A stretch of DNA of 33,810 nt from Chloroflexota bacterium (GTDB lineage Bacteria > Chloroflexota > Anaerolineae > Anaerolineales > UBA11858): the NCBI GenBank assembly GCA_018263575.1, contig JAANWX010000037.1, forward strand, positions 5-33,814. Reading direction: 5' to 3'. Below the pieces are notes generated by a model. That model was not told the origin of the DNA, made no database searches, and saw only the letters and a program-made list of their open reading frames with translations. The first letter of the stretch is position 1; each line of letters begins with the position of its first letter. The translations under genes and the position numbers were made by a program. Shown here one piece after another: positions 16,960 to 26,179 of the stretch.

Positions 16960-17126
16960 CACACGGTGTGCACCCATTGGTGAGTCAGCCTCGAATTATA
17001 TTCGAGTTTTCGAGAAATCTTTTTCGTGTGCCTGCTCCATATGCTGGTGGTGTAGCGGGAGTTTCTATACCCCGTGGGCGCGAGATGGTACCCCTTCGGG
17101 TACACCAAATGGGTGCACACCGTGTG
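16960..17126. repeat. Palindrome-rich non-coding segment bounded by 19-bp inverted repeat
   Basis: CACACGGTGTGCACCCATT (16960-16978) and AATGGGTGCACACCGTGTG (17108-17126); internal hairpin GTACCC-cttc-GGGTAC (17088-17103). Confidence 0.8.
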
Positions 17127-17264
17127 GCTTCGCGAAAATCTCGACTACAGACCACTACCATTTTGAGCAATTACTTTTTCGTGCTAGATGAGTGGCCTTG
17201 GGTACCACGGAAAGATTTCTCCTCGTTCCAGCAAAAAACGTACTGGAACATCGTCGAAATGACA

Positions 17265-17312
17265 TTTACTCATTACTCATCACTCATCACTCATCACTCA
17301 TCACTCCTCATG
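17265..17312. repeat. Short-word array (ACTCATC)
   Basis: tactcattactcatcactcatcactcatcactcatcactcc at the 3' end of the DUF389 gene. Confidence 0.92.
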
Positions 17313-19505
17313 CATCATCCCCAAATACTCCCCCTCCACCCAGCCCTCCAAATGCTGCTCCAAAACGGAGATGTGGTACCACTCCGTACCCTCGAGGGTG
17401 ACCGGGTCTTCTAGGACAACCACCTGAGTCCCGTCGTCGATTCTGCCCACTTCCAATCCGCCGGGGGAATAATACACCCGCAGCCCCCAGTAATTTACGT
17501 TCACTACTTGTAGTACCCAGGGAGTATTGGTAGGCGTGAGCGTGGCGGTGGGCGTGTTGGTGGAGGTGGGAGTTTGGGTGGGAGAAGGGGTTACAGTCGG
17601 GGTAAGGGTATGGGTGGGTGTGGGCGTGGAGGTGGGCTGGTTGGTGGAGGTGGGGAGGGGGGTGTTGGTCGGTGTGGGCGGAATAAAGGCGCGTAATTGC
17701 GCCGAGGGAATGGTGCTGACCGTAAGCGCAACAGGACGTTGAAGATGACCTGCTATATCCTCCTGTAAAGCGCGGGCCTTCGAATGGCTAATGGTGCTGG
17801 GGCCTCGGAGGATGATATTGATTTGCAGCGTTTCTCCTGTCTGATAACCGTTTATCAATTTCCAAGTGTCTAATTCGGCCCCCTCGAATTCGTTTACGCC
17901 AAGCTCCACGGCCTCTTGGATGTCTTCGTTTAGTTGGGTTGTTCGGGTAGATTGGTAGGTCAAAACGGCCAGGGGAATAGTGACCATGACCAATAAGATG
18001 ACAATGCCGGTCAGTCCCCGGCGCAAGGTAATGTTTTTCTCGGCATTCTGGTACCGTGGACGAAACCCCAGCCAGATGAAGACTAAAGCCCCGGCGGCAA
18101 TTATGGCGATCAGGTTGGTGATGAAGAGCAAGCCCGCTCCACGGGTGAGGTCGAACGCGCCCATGACGAGAGTGAGGCCGACGTTGGCTAGGGGCGGGGT
18201 CAGGGCTGCCGCTACGGCCACGCCAGCAAAGGCGTTAGATACGTTGCTCCGGCTGATGGAGTAGGCGGCCGTCGTGCCCGCGATGAGGGCGATGCCCAAG
18301 TCCAATAAAGAAGGTTGTGAAAAAGCCAGCATCTCATGGGTAACTTGTGGATTAGGGGCAATAAGGCCTATCACGCTTCCCATAATAATCGCTAAAACGA
18401 CTCCTCGTAGCATCATCATCAACGCCCGCCAAAAGTTCCGCGATTCACCCAGGACGATGTTCAAGGACATCCCCAAAATAGAGGCCATAAGCGGGGAGAC
18501 CATCATGGCCCCGACGATGATCTCTGGGCTGTCCAAGAGAAACCCCAGAGCGGCAAAAAGTGCTCCAAGGGCCAGCGTGAACGAATAATCCACATTATGT
18601 CGAATCCCTCTTTGGATTGATTGGTAGGCTTTTGTTTGTTCACCAACGCTGACATTGGGTAGAAAATTGAACAAGCGCACCCACAGCTTTTGACGCGCGC
18701 TGCGTAAGAAGGGGATTTTGCGCCGGAGGATGATAGTCGAGATAGGGGACTGATTAAAAATAGCCTTAGGAATGTTCCCAAAGACGAATCGGTTGACAAT
18801 ATTTCTCTCGGCACTGGCCCCAACGATGAGGAGGTTGTAGCCTCTTCCAGCTTCTCGAAGGATGCCTTCGACAGGGCTTGTCGCTACGATCACTTTGTGG
18901 GTGGTTTCGATGTTGGGAAAGCTCTTGTCTATTTCCTTTAATCGTTCGCGCCCCGCGTTGAGTTCTGCCTTTGCGTGATGTGAGGCCACATAGAGGAGCG
19001 TGATTTTTGCACCCGGATTCATTTGGTGGGCAATTTTCACCGCGTGGATGGCGTTTGGGCCTCCCGCGACGGGTATGAGAATGTTTTGAGGTTGGCGGGT
19101 ATAGTTTCTCTGGGAAATGATGATGTCATTCGAGGCCTCTTGAAGCACCGCGTCTAAGGTTTGGCTAAGGATATAACGTCCTCTGGATTCTTTTCCCCCC
19201 CACCCTAGCACCACCACCTCAGCTTTGGTTTTTTGGGTTTCTTGCAGGATGATGCGTTCAGCGAGCTGTTGGTGGTGAATGATGATCTCTACGGGGACGT
19301 CACTCTGCTCTTGATACGCGCTTAGCCACGTCCATTTTTGAGATTCAGCATCCGGATTCCCGGCCACAACGCACACAGAGCCGCCCTTTCCACGGGCCAG
19401 GTCACAGGCCAAGTCCACTAATGGCTTATCTTGTTCATCTCTTACCGCGACGAGAATGGTTGTTTTCTTGGTACCTTTTTGGTCTTTCAGGTTAGGAGTT
19501 TGCAT
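17301..19505 (-). CDS. UspA-like tandem domains + DUF389 membrane domain + Thr/Pro linker + SH3-like domain
   Basis: TTILVAVRDEQDKPLVDLACDLARG; NILIPVAGGPNAIHAVKIAHQ; LALGALFAALGFLLDSPEIIVGAMMVSPLMASILGM; TPTNTPLPTSTNQPTSTPTPTHT; C-terminal LRVYYSPGGLEVGRIDDGTQVVVLED. Confidence 0.85.
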   Translation of the reverse strand: MQTPNLKDQKGTKKTTILVAVRDEQDKPLVDLACDLARGKGGSVCVVAGNPDAESQKWTWLSAYQEQSDVPVEIIIHHQQLAERIILQETQKTKAEVVVLGWGGKESRGRYILSQTLDAVLQEASNDIIISQRNYTRQPQNILIPVAGGPNAIHAVKIAHQMNPGAKITLLYVASHHAKAELNAGRERLKEIDKSFPNIETTHKVIVATSPVEGILREAGRGYNLLIVGASAERNIVNRFVFGNIPKAIFNQSPISTIILRRKIPFLRSARQKLWVRLFNFLPNVSVGEQTKAYQSIQRGIRHNVDYSFTLALGALFAALGFLLDSPEIIVGAMMVSPLMASILGMSLNIVLGESRNFWRALMMMLRGVVLAIIMGSVIGLIAPNPQVTHEMLAFSQPSLLDLGIALIAGTTAAYSISRSNVSNAFAGVAVAAALTPPLANVGLTLVMGAFDLTRGAGLLFITNLIAIIAAGALVFIWLGFRPRYQNAEKNITLRRGLTGIVILLVMVTIPLAVLTYQSTRTTQLNEDIQEAVELGVNEFEGAELDTWKLINGYQTGETLQINIILRGPSTISHSKARALQEDIAGHLQRPVALTVSTIPSAQLRAFIPPTPTNTPLPTSTNQPTSTPTPTHTLTPTVTPSPTQTPTSTNTPTATLTPTNTPWVLQVVNVNYWGLRVYYSPGGLEVGRIDDGTQVVVLEDPVTLEGTEWYHISVLEQHLEGWVEGEYLGMMHEE

Positions 19506-19514
19506 TTCTCCTCC

Positions 19515-20807
19515 TTATGCTTTGTCCCACATCCGCCAGACGATGGCCCCGATCACACCCCCGATGATGGCGGGGACGAGGGCTTGTTTGCCGAGGATTT
19601 CGAGGACGATGACGATTCCGGCCAGGGGGACTTCCAGCGCGGCGGTGACGCCGGCCGTGATCCCGGCCACGACCAAGAGGGGGGAGGGGGGCACGCCGGG
19701 GAGGAATCCGACCAGGGCGGCCCCCATCCCGCCAATCCACATGGCCGGGCCGAAGATTCCCACACTTCCCCCGCTGCCCGACCGCAGGCCCACGTCCAGG
19801 CTTTTTCCCACGGTGAGGGCTAACAACCCGACCAACCCCAACTTCCCCAACAGCGCGTCTTGGAGGGGGAGCAGGCCCGGCCGACCAATCTCCAGCGGCA
19901 GGGACGTGGAGGAATATCCCCCGGAGAAGAGGATGACGATAGGGACAGCGGCCAAGGCCCCTAAAGCGGGGTGCAGCCAACGGGGGCCAAAGTTGCTCCA
20001 GTGTTTGCCTACCAGGCGGTAGAATTGGATGTAGAGTTTGGCGATGACGGCCCCCACCAGGGCTGCCAGAGTGGTGTGCAGCAAGGTTGTGGGGGTGTTT
20101 GGGACAGGGGTAAGTTGGCCTAATTGGAAGACAGGGCTATAACCAGTTAAAGCTCCGGTGGTGAGATAAGCCAGGAGGCTCGTCAGCATAGCGGCTACGG
20201 TGTGGTAGAGGGCCAGTTGGCCTCGACCCTTTTTATAAGCGAGGGCCTCGATGCCCACCAATGTTCCGCCTATGGGGGCCAGCAGGAACGCGCCGACTCC
20301 CGCGCCCGCGCCCAGTAAGGACATGGTTTGGCGTTTGACTTTTTCTTTTAGCCCCAGAATATGACTCCAGAAAATGCCGACTGCCATGCCTGAGAAAAAA
20401 CTTGGCCCGACCAGGCCTCCCCCGCCAGTGGCAACACATAGGATGGTGCTAATTTCTTTGATTGGCCACCAGTACCAGGGGGCTTCTCCTTTTCTGTCAA
20501 CGATGGCCAGGGTGGCGTCACTGATCCCAGGCCCAGAGATGATGGGAGCGATATGGAGCAGGAGTCCCATGATGAACGAGCCAGTGACGCTCGCGACGCC
20601 AAAGACCAGGGCTGGATGGTAGGGCAAGTTTGTGAGAAAGAGGGTTATCTTGGGAATTGACCATTTAAAAAGCGAGATGGATACTCCCACCAAGGGGCCA
20701 ATCAAGAAGGCCATGAAGATAGGCCAGACGTTCGATGAGAAGAATTCCTGCTCATCTAAAAAGGGGATGACGTCGGGATAAATTTCTTGAGGTGTCTCTT
20801 TACTCAT
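19515..20807 (-). CDS. ClC-family chloride channel protein (divergent)
   Basis: SGPGISDATLAIV, GGGGLVGPSFFSG, GAGAGVGAFLLAPIGGTLVGIEALAY, SGSGGSVGIFGPAMWIGG, LLVVAGITAGVTAALEVPLAGIVIVLEI. Confidence 0.87.
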   Translation of the reverse strand: MSKETPQEIYPDVIPFLDEQEFFSSNVWPIFMAFLIGPLVGVSISLFKWSIPKITLFLTNLPYHPALVFGVASVTGSFIMGLLLHIAPIISGPGISDATLAIVDRKGEAPWYWWPIKEISTILCVATGGGGLVGPSFFSGMAVGIFWSHILGLKEKVKRQTMSLLGAGAGVGAFLLAPIGGTLVGIEALAYKKGRGQLALYHTVAAMLTSLLAYLTTGALTGYSPVFQLGQLTPVPNTPTTLLHTTLAALVGAVIAKLYIQFYRLVGKHWSNFGPRWLHPALGALAAVPIVILFSGGYSSTSLPLEIGRPGLLPLQDALLGKLGLVGLLALTVGKSLDVGLRSGSGGSVGIFGPAMWIGGMGAALVGFLPGVPPSPLLVVAGITAGVTAALEVPLAGIVIVLEILGKQALVPAIIGGVIGAIVWRMWDKA

Positions 20808-20839
20808 TACGCATCACTCGTTACTCTTCACTTTTCACG

Positions 20840-21480
20840 CTACCCCAAAATCCTCTTAATAAGCGATTTTACCACTCCCTCATATTTCTTGACGAGCAAC
20901 ACAGAGGTGGGAGTGTAGAGGGGAACTTGATAGCCTCGCTTGAATTCGGGGTGTTTGCGGCGCAGGACGATGACGGAAAGGTTGACCAGGGCAAAAATCA
21001 ACAAAAAGATCAGGCTGGCGGCCGAGCCTACGGCTTCGATGGGCAAGGTGAGCGCCATTCCCAGGATGATGACGCCTGTGACGGTGATGGCGATGTGGGG
21101 TGTGCGCCGCTTTTCGTGGATGTCTGCCATGCGTTCGGGGAGCAAAAGGTCGCGCCCCATGGAGAAGGCCACTCTGGAGGCGGCCATCCGGCCACAAAAC
21201 CAGCTGCGCCCGGAAAGGCCATGCGCACAAAGGCGTAGCCGCCCCCGGCCTTGGGGATGGTGGAGGCCAGCTCGGCGTAGGCGAAAGCTGTTAGCAGCGT
21301 AACGAGGCCATTGAGGGCGAAAGCCAGCAGGGAGGCTGGCCCCGCTTCACCAGCCGCTAACCCGGTGAGGACGAAAATTCCCGCGCCTATCATAGCTCCT
21401 ATGCCAATCATGGAGGCGTCAAAAAGGCCCAGGTCGCGGGAAAACGAAGTGTGGTTATTGGGTTTGTTGTTAGTGGGCAT
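20840..21480 (-). pseudogene. APC-family amino acid permease with internal deletion and frameshift
   Basis: N-terminus DLGLFDASMIGIGAMIGAGIFVLTGLAAGEAGPA...FPGAAGFVAGW (21028-21480) joins out of frame to MAASRVAFSMGRDLLLPERMADIHEKRRTPHIAI...VKKYEGVVKSLIKRILG (20840-21187). Confidence 0.85.
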
Positions 21481-21550
21481 GGGGGTCTCTCTTGTCTAAT
21501 GGTCCAAGCGAGGGGTATATCTTAGTGAGAAACACCACGGTATTATAACA

Positions 21551-22579
21551 TTACCCGCCCTGGTTGAACCCCTCCCAATTCAAAAAGACCGAGAGTATTT
21601 CAAGATTTTGCTCAAAATCAGTATCTTGGTGATTGGTCAGTTCTATGTCGACAGCGGGGATGCCTTCTAGCGAGACCCAATCTGTTAGTTGACCGTTATA
21701 CATACATCCCGTGTTGATGGGGGGATAAGGATAAGCGCTCACCGAGGCAACGGCTTCCGCCAAGTGTATTGAAGCAGGGTCTGGCTCCTTACCGCCGGGA
21801 AAAATGCCCAGCCCCGCGCTATGATAACTGATAAGGGCTTCAATACTATGGGCGCGAAGGAAGTTCATCAGGGCCTTGGTTTCAGGCTCAGAAGCCGGGG
21901 TGCGCCCCGCCGAAATGGGCATATAGCTCCAACATCCCTCCCTCGGCCAATCAGCTTGCCAAAAAGCGGGGAAATTCCTGTTGATATCGACTCCGTTCTC
22001 ATTGGCCCGCCCTGCTGCGCCCTGGGATCTGGCTCTCCCATCCGGGTTGAGGGAGCGCAAAATGTAGAGTGTCACGCCACTGGGTATCTTTTGGGGATAT
22101 TGTTGGAAATAGGCCATCAACTCATCGGCCAAGGCAATTGTGTTCCACTCATACCCCCCGTGGATACCGGCCACGATCATGCGCTCAGACCTTCCCCGCC
22201 CAAAACGGTATACTTCCAGGGGATGGCCAGCAACGGAATGACCAATGACGATAGGTTGGGCAGAGATTAAGGGAAGCGTTGGCGTAAAGGTTGGTTCGGG
22301 GGATGGTGATGGTGTGCTGGTTGGTGGAGGTGAGGGAGTTGATGGGCTGGTGGGGGATGGTTCGCTGGTGGGGGAGCGTGTGGCGGTGACTGGTGGGGGA
22401 GATGTCTCCGCGGCGGTGTGTGTCGCGGTTGGGGGCGACTCCCCGCTGGGGGACGACCTTCCCCCCGGGGGAGCGTCAGCCCCTATCCCCCCAAAAAAGA
22501 GCACGCCCAGCACAATCACCCCGCCCCCGGCAAAGGCCCATATCCCCAAAACGAAAGTCTTGATTTTACGAGTATCCAT
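21551..22579 (-). CDS. M14-family zinc carboxypeptidase-like protein with N-terminal TM and Ser/Pro/Thr linker
   Basis: VIGHSVAGHPLEVYRFG, IVAGIHGGYEWNTIALADEL, NENGVDINRNFPAFW, ISYHSAGLGIFPGG; start at MDTRKIKTFVLGIWAFAGGGVIV. Confidence 0.85.
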   Translation of the reverse strand: MDTRKIKTFVLGIWAFAGGGVIVLGVLFFGGIGADAPPGGRSSPSGESPPTATHTAAETSPPPVTATRSPTSEPSPTSPSTPSPPPTSTPSPSPEPTFTPTLPLISAQPIVIGHSVAGHPLEVYRFGRGRSERMIVAGIHGGYEWNTIALADELMAYFQQYPQKIPSGVTLYILRSLNPDGRARSQGAAGRANENGVDINRNFPAFWQADWPREGCWSYMPISAGRTPASEPETKALMNFLRAHSIEALISYHSAGLGIFPGGKEPDPASIHLAEAVASVSAYPYPPINTGCMYNGQLTDWVSLEGIPAVDIELTNHQDTDFEQNLEILSVFLNWEGFNQGG

Positions 22580-22666
22580 GACAGGGAGTATACCATCCCT
22601 GGAAAATCTTGGTAGAATCAAACCCACACGCAAAGGAGACGTAATCGTTAATGCCCTGGTGAAGCA

Positions 22667-22708
22667 AGACTTCAAAAGTCTCCAAAGCTTTTAAGACTTT
22701 TGAAGTCT
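22667..22708. repeat. Perfect 15-bp inverted repeat whose arms are themselves palindromic (AGACTT-CAA-AAGTCT / AGACTT-TTG-AAGTCT)
   Basis: Arms 22667-22681 and 22694-22708, 12-nt loop. Confidence 0.93.
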
Positions 22709-22725
22709 GCCCCAGAAGGAGACCC

Positions 22726-24342
22726 ATGCTGATACTTTATAACATCCGCTTGCCGCTCGAGCACTCGCAAGATGAGCTGGAAAAGGCCATCCTAAAAAAG
22801 CTGGGGATTCAGGCTACCGATTTGCTCGAATATGCTGTGGCGAAACGCAGCCACGACGCCCGTAGAAAGAATAATATAAAACTGGTCTATTCTGTGCGGG
22901 TTGAGGTGCGGAGTGAAAAAGCGATTTTGCGGCGCAAGGGGAAAGATAATTCGGTTCGGATGGCCCCCGACACGGGTTATGAGTTTGTGACCCAGTCCCC
23001 CAAGGATTTGAGCCAGCGGCCTCTGGTGATTGGCACGGGGCCTTGCGGTTTGTTTGCCGGGCTGGTTTTGGCGCAAATGGGCTTTAGGCCGATTCTCATC
23101 GAGCGGGGGAAACGGGTTCGGGAACGCACCAAAGATACTTATGGATTTTGGCGCCAGCGGGTTTTAGACCCCGAATCGAATGTCCAGTTTGGCGAGGGGG
23201 GAGCGGGCACTTTCTCGGATGGCAAGCTCCACACCCGGGTCAAGGATAAAGAAAACCGTGACCGTAAAGTGTTGCGGGAGCTGGTGAAGGCCGGCGCACC
23301 GGAAGAAATTCTCACGGTCAACAAACCTCATATTGGCACATTGCGATTGGTGAAGATCGTGGAAAATTTGCGAGACACCATCGAGGGCTTGGGCGGTGAG
23401 TTTCATTTCCAAAGCAAAATGGATGACTTGATCCTCGAAGATGGGCACGTGCGGGGTGTGTTTTTAGCCAATGGGGAAGAGATTCTTGGCGATAGGGTAA
23501 TTTTGGCGATTGGGCATAGCGCCCGCGACACCTTCGACATGCTTTTCCGGCGAGGGGTGGACATTGCGCCGAAGCCTTTTTCTATAGGACTGCGGGTTGA
23601 GCATCCTCAAGCCATGATCGACGAATGCCGTTTTGGGGAGAATGCCGGGAATCCCATTTTAGGGGCCGCTGACTATAAATTGGTGCACCATGCCAGCAAC
23701 GGGCGGGGCGTGTATAGTTTTTGCATGTGTCCTGGCGGCAAGGTCTTGGCGGCTGCGTCGGAGCCGGGTACGGTGGTGACCAATGGGATGAGCCAATACA
23801 CGCGCAGCGCTACGAATGCTAACAGTGCCATTGTGGTGGAGGTTTTCCCTGAAGATTATCCGGAGAGTCCCTTAGCCGGGGTAGCCTATCAACGCCAATG
23901 GGAGCGCCGGGCTTTCGAGTTGGGGGGAGGAACTTATGACGCGCCGGCCCAGTTGGTGGGAGATTTTCTCGCCGGCCGCCCTTCTACCGAACTCGGCGCG
24001 GTTTTGCCTTCCTATCGGCCCGGTGTCCGCCTGGGTGACCTGAGCGGCAGCCTGCCTGGCTATGTCCTGGACTCGATTCGCGAGGCCTTGCCGGTCTTTG
24101 ATCGACAGATTCGGGGCTTTACGCTGCCCGACGCTGTCCTGACCGGGGTTGAAACGCGCACCTCTTCGCCAATTCGAATCCTACGCGGCCGAGATTTTCA
24201 GAGCGTCACCGTGGCGGGGCTTTATCCCGCCGGGGAGGGGTCTGGCTACGCGGGCGGGATCCTTTCTTCCGCCATGGATGGGATTAAGGTGGCTGAGGCG
24301 GTGGCTTTGGAGATGGTGAGGGGATCAGATTCATCCCCGTAG
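22726..24342 (+). CDS. FAD-dependent dehydrogenase, COG2509-like
   Basis: RPLVIGTGPCGLFAGLVLAQMGFRPILIERGKRVRERTKDTYGFWR; VQFGEGGAGTFSDGKLHTRVKD; GLYPAGEGSGYAGGILSSAMDGIKVAEAV. Confidence 0.9.
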   Translation: MLILYNIRLPLEHSQDELEKAILKKLGIQATDLLEYAVAKRSHDARRKNNIKLVYSVRVEVRSEKAILRRKGKDNSVRMAPDTGYEFVTQSPKDLSQRPLVIGTGPCGLFAGLVLAQMGFRPILIERGKRVRERTKDTYGFWRQRVLDPESNVQFGEGGAGTFSDGKLHTRVKDKENRDRKVLRELVKAGAPEEILTVNKPHIGTLRLVKIVENLRDTIEGLGGEFHFQSKMDDLILEDGHVRGVFLANGEEILGDRVILAIGHSARDTFDMLFRRGVDIAPKPFSIGLRVEHPQAMIDECRFGENAGNPILGAADYKLVHHASNGRGVYSFCMCPGGKVLAAASEPGTVVTNGMSQYTRSATNANSAIVVEVFPEDYPESPLAGVAYQRQWERRAFELGGGTYDAPAQLVGDFLAGRPSTELGAVLPSYRPGVRLGDLSGSLPGYVLDSIREALPVFDRQIRGFTLPDAVLTGVETRTSSPIRILRGRDFQSVTVAGLYPAGEGSGYAGGILSSAMDGIKVAEAVALEMVRGSDSSP

Positions 24343-24698
24343 GGTTGAATAAGTATTTCGGTGGGAATCCCAAGACCCTTATGCAGGTTCCTAATCATTC
24401 GGAGAGAGAGAGACCGTTTTCTGTTAAGGATTTCAGAAACCCGGCCGCTTGTCCCAATATAAGGCTCAAGATCTTTTCTAGTGAGGCCACGGGTTTCCAT
24501 GTAATACTTGATGGCTTCGATGGGGTCTGGTAGGGGAATTGGATAATGCTTTGTTTCGTAAGCTTCAATTAGCGTTGTTAATACCTCAAAGTGGTCTCCT
24601 TTTTGAGTACCAGGCTCTATATTTGTTTCAAGTAAGTGTTCTATTTCTTGTAGTGCCGCTTTGTAATCCTTTTCGGATTTTATTGGACGAATTTCCAT
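24246..24698 (-). CDS. higA: HigA-type antitoxin with unusual C-terminal extension
   Basis: EIRPIKSEKDYKAALQEIEHLLETNIEPGTQKGDHFEVLTTLIEAYE; IKYYMETRGLTRKDLEPYIGTSGRVSEILNRKRSLSLRMIRNLHKGLGIPTEILIQ. Confidence 0.9.
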   Translation of the reverse strand: MEIRPIKSEKDYKAALQEIEHLLETNIEPGTQKGDHFEVLTTLIEAYETKHYPIPLPDPIEAIKYYMETRGLTRKDLEPYIGTSGRVSEILNRKRSLSLRMIRNLHKGLGIPTEILIQPYGDESDPLTISKATASATLIPSMAEERIPPA

Positions 24699-24712
24699 TT
24701 GATTCCTCCGGC

Positions 24713-25009
24713 TTATATTTGAGCCACATCAGAAAGTTTGTCATATTCTGCGTGGGTTCCAAACCATCTAATAAATACTTTTCCGAACTGGTATTCAACC
24801 CTCACAATCAACCTGTATGTATTCCCTTTGATGTCGAAAACTACAACTTTATCCCCAACAAAATCCACATTGCTGTATGTCCTTTTGATGTCCAAAGGTT
24901 CTTTCCAGTCTGATGAGTTAGCATCGTGATACCATGAAAGCAGTTGGTTTTTAGCGTCAGGGTGATTTTCAACATATTCTAGTATAGTTTTCTTTTTTAG
25001 AATGTGCAT
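24713..25009 (-). CDS. higB: HigB-type mRNA interferase toxin
   Basis: MHILKKKTILEYVENHPDAKNQLLSWYHDANSSDWKEPLDIKRTYSNVDFVGDKVVVFDIKGNTYRLIVRVEYQFGKVFIRWFGTHAEYDKL. Confidence 0.9.
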   Translation of the reverse strand: MHILKKKTILEYVENHPDAKNQLLSWYHDANSSDWKEPLDIKRTYSNVDFVGDKVVVFDIKGNTYRLIVRVEYQFGKVFIRWFGTHAEYDKLSDVAQI

Positions 25010-25171
25010 AGGTATTATAACACAATATACTCCCAATTTGGGAGGAATCTTGCGGGAATGTATTTTTCTTTTACCCAGTGTTCAGGGATTCCGGCATGGA
25101 TTACTCACTCTCTTCGGCAAATTGAAGCTCCCCACAGTCTTCTGCTCGAAGATAGGCTTTCTTGTTCCTAG

Positions 25172-25243
25172 CACCCCCACCCTGACTCGAACAGGGGTCT
25201 TCGGCTCCGGAGGCCGACACTCTATCCACTGAGCTATGGGGGC
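25172..25243 (-). tRNA. tRNA-Arg (anticodon CCG)
   Basis: GCCCCCATAGCTCAGTGGATAGAGTGTCGGCCTCCGGAGCCGAAGACCCCTGTTCGAGTCAGGGTGGGGGTG; acceptor, anticodon (loop CTCCGGA) and T arms fold. Confidence 0.92.
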
Positions 25244-25289
25244 AAGTGGGCACATTTTACCAAAGGGGAGGTGATTGGACAAGGCGGGG

Positions 25290-25982
25290 TCAATTCATCT
25301 CAAGAGAAGGTTTACGAATGGTCAGGCTCAGCAGGCTGAGCAAAATGCAGATGCCAGCGGAGGTGAAAAGCACTATCTGGTAACTGCCCACGGCATCACG
25401 AACAAAGCCAAAGGGGATTGGCCCCAGGGCGGCACCCACCACGCCAGCGGTGGTGGCAAACCCGTAGATGCTCCCCAGGTTTTTTCTTCCATAGAAGGTG
25501 GGCCAAGCCACCGAGCTTAGTGTGCGAGCCACGCCATTGGTGGCGCCCAAGATCAACCCAAAGAAAAAGGCAGCTCCTGTGCCTTGGAGAAACTGCACCA
25601 TCACTAATGATCCCGCCTGGAAAAGCAGACCTAGGGCTAATAGAAATCGCAGCGGGATGCGGTCGGCGAGGTAACCGCTCCCCAGGTTGGCGACCGCGGC
25701 GGCCAGGGCTACCGGCACATAAACAGAAGCGGCCACCGCAGCATCGAGACCACGATCAGCGAACATGCTCACCAGGTGAAAAAACAGCCCTGTGGAGAAC
25801 ATCGCAAAAGCGGCCAAACCGATCAAGAGGATCCAGAACGCGCTGGTTTTTAGGGCTTCTTGGAGGCTCCAGTTTTCTTCCAGGTCTGCTATTGGTGCGG
25901 TGGATGGATCATCTTCCGATATCTTGTACCTTTGATGCGCGAAAAAGGTCTTTGGGGGATGTGCTTTTTGATTCGTCGACAA
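25290..25982 (-). pseudogene. MFS transporter, C-terminal half only
   Basis: NWSLQEALKTSAFWILLIGLAAFAMFSTGLFFHLVSMFADRGL...GSGYLADRIPLRFLLALGLLF...; only the C-terminal half, N-terminal domain absent. Confidence 0.8.
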
Positions 25983-26179
25983 CCTTTTTGACAGTTGACG
26001 ATGCTTACATATCTCCTATTGACCAACCATCTCAGATTTTACATAATGCTCCAACGGCAATGATTATAGAGGAAAGCTTGACCATTTTCTTTCGTTCCGC
26101 ATGTGGAAGTTTCCGACCGGGAGATCGAGATTACAGTCACTACCTGAATCCGGATTTACCAATCGACACCTTGCATTAA

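Noticed and set aside
16960-17126. Integron attC site
   Set aside because: The inverted repeat is too widely spaced, no recognised R box core sites, and no integrase nearby.
17527-17742. VGVSVAVGVLVEVGVWVGEGV ORF
   Set aside because: Antisense reading of the Thr/Pro-rich linker of the DUF389 protein.
21551-22675. Longer start at 22675 for the M14 peptidase
   Set aside because: The extra 32 residues precede a clear signal/TM start at MDTRKIKTFVLGIWAFAGGG and overlap the intergenic hairpin.
25418-26179. 253-aa plus-strand ORF as a real gene
   Set aside because: First two thirds are antisense to the MFS fragment; only the tail beyond about 25985 might be an unassigned remnant.
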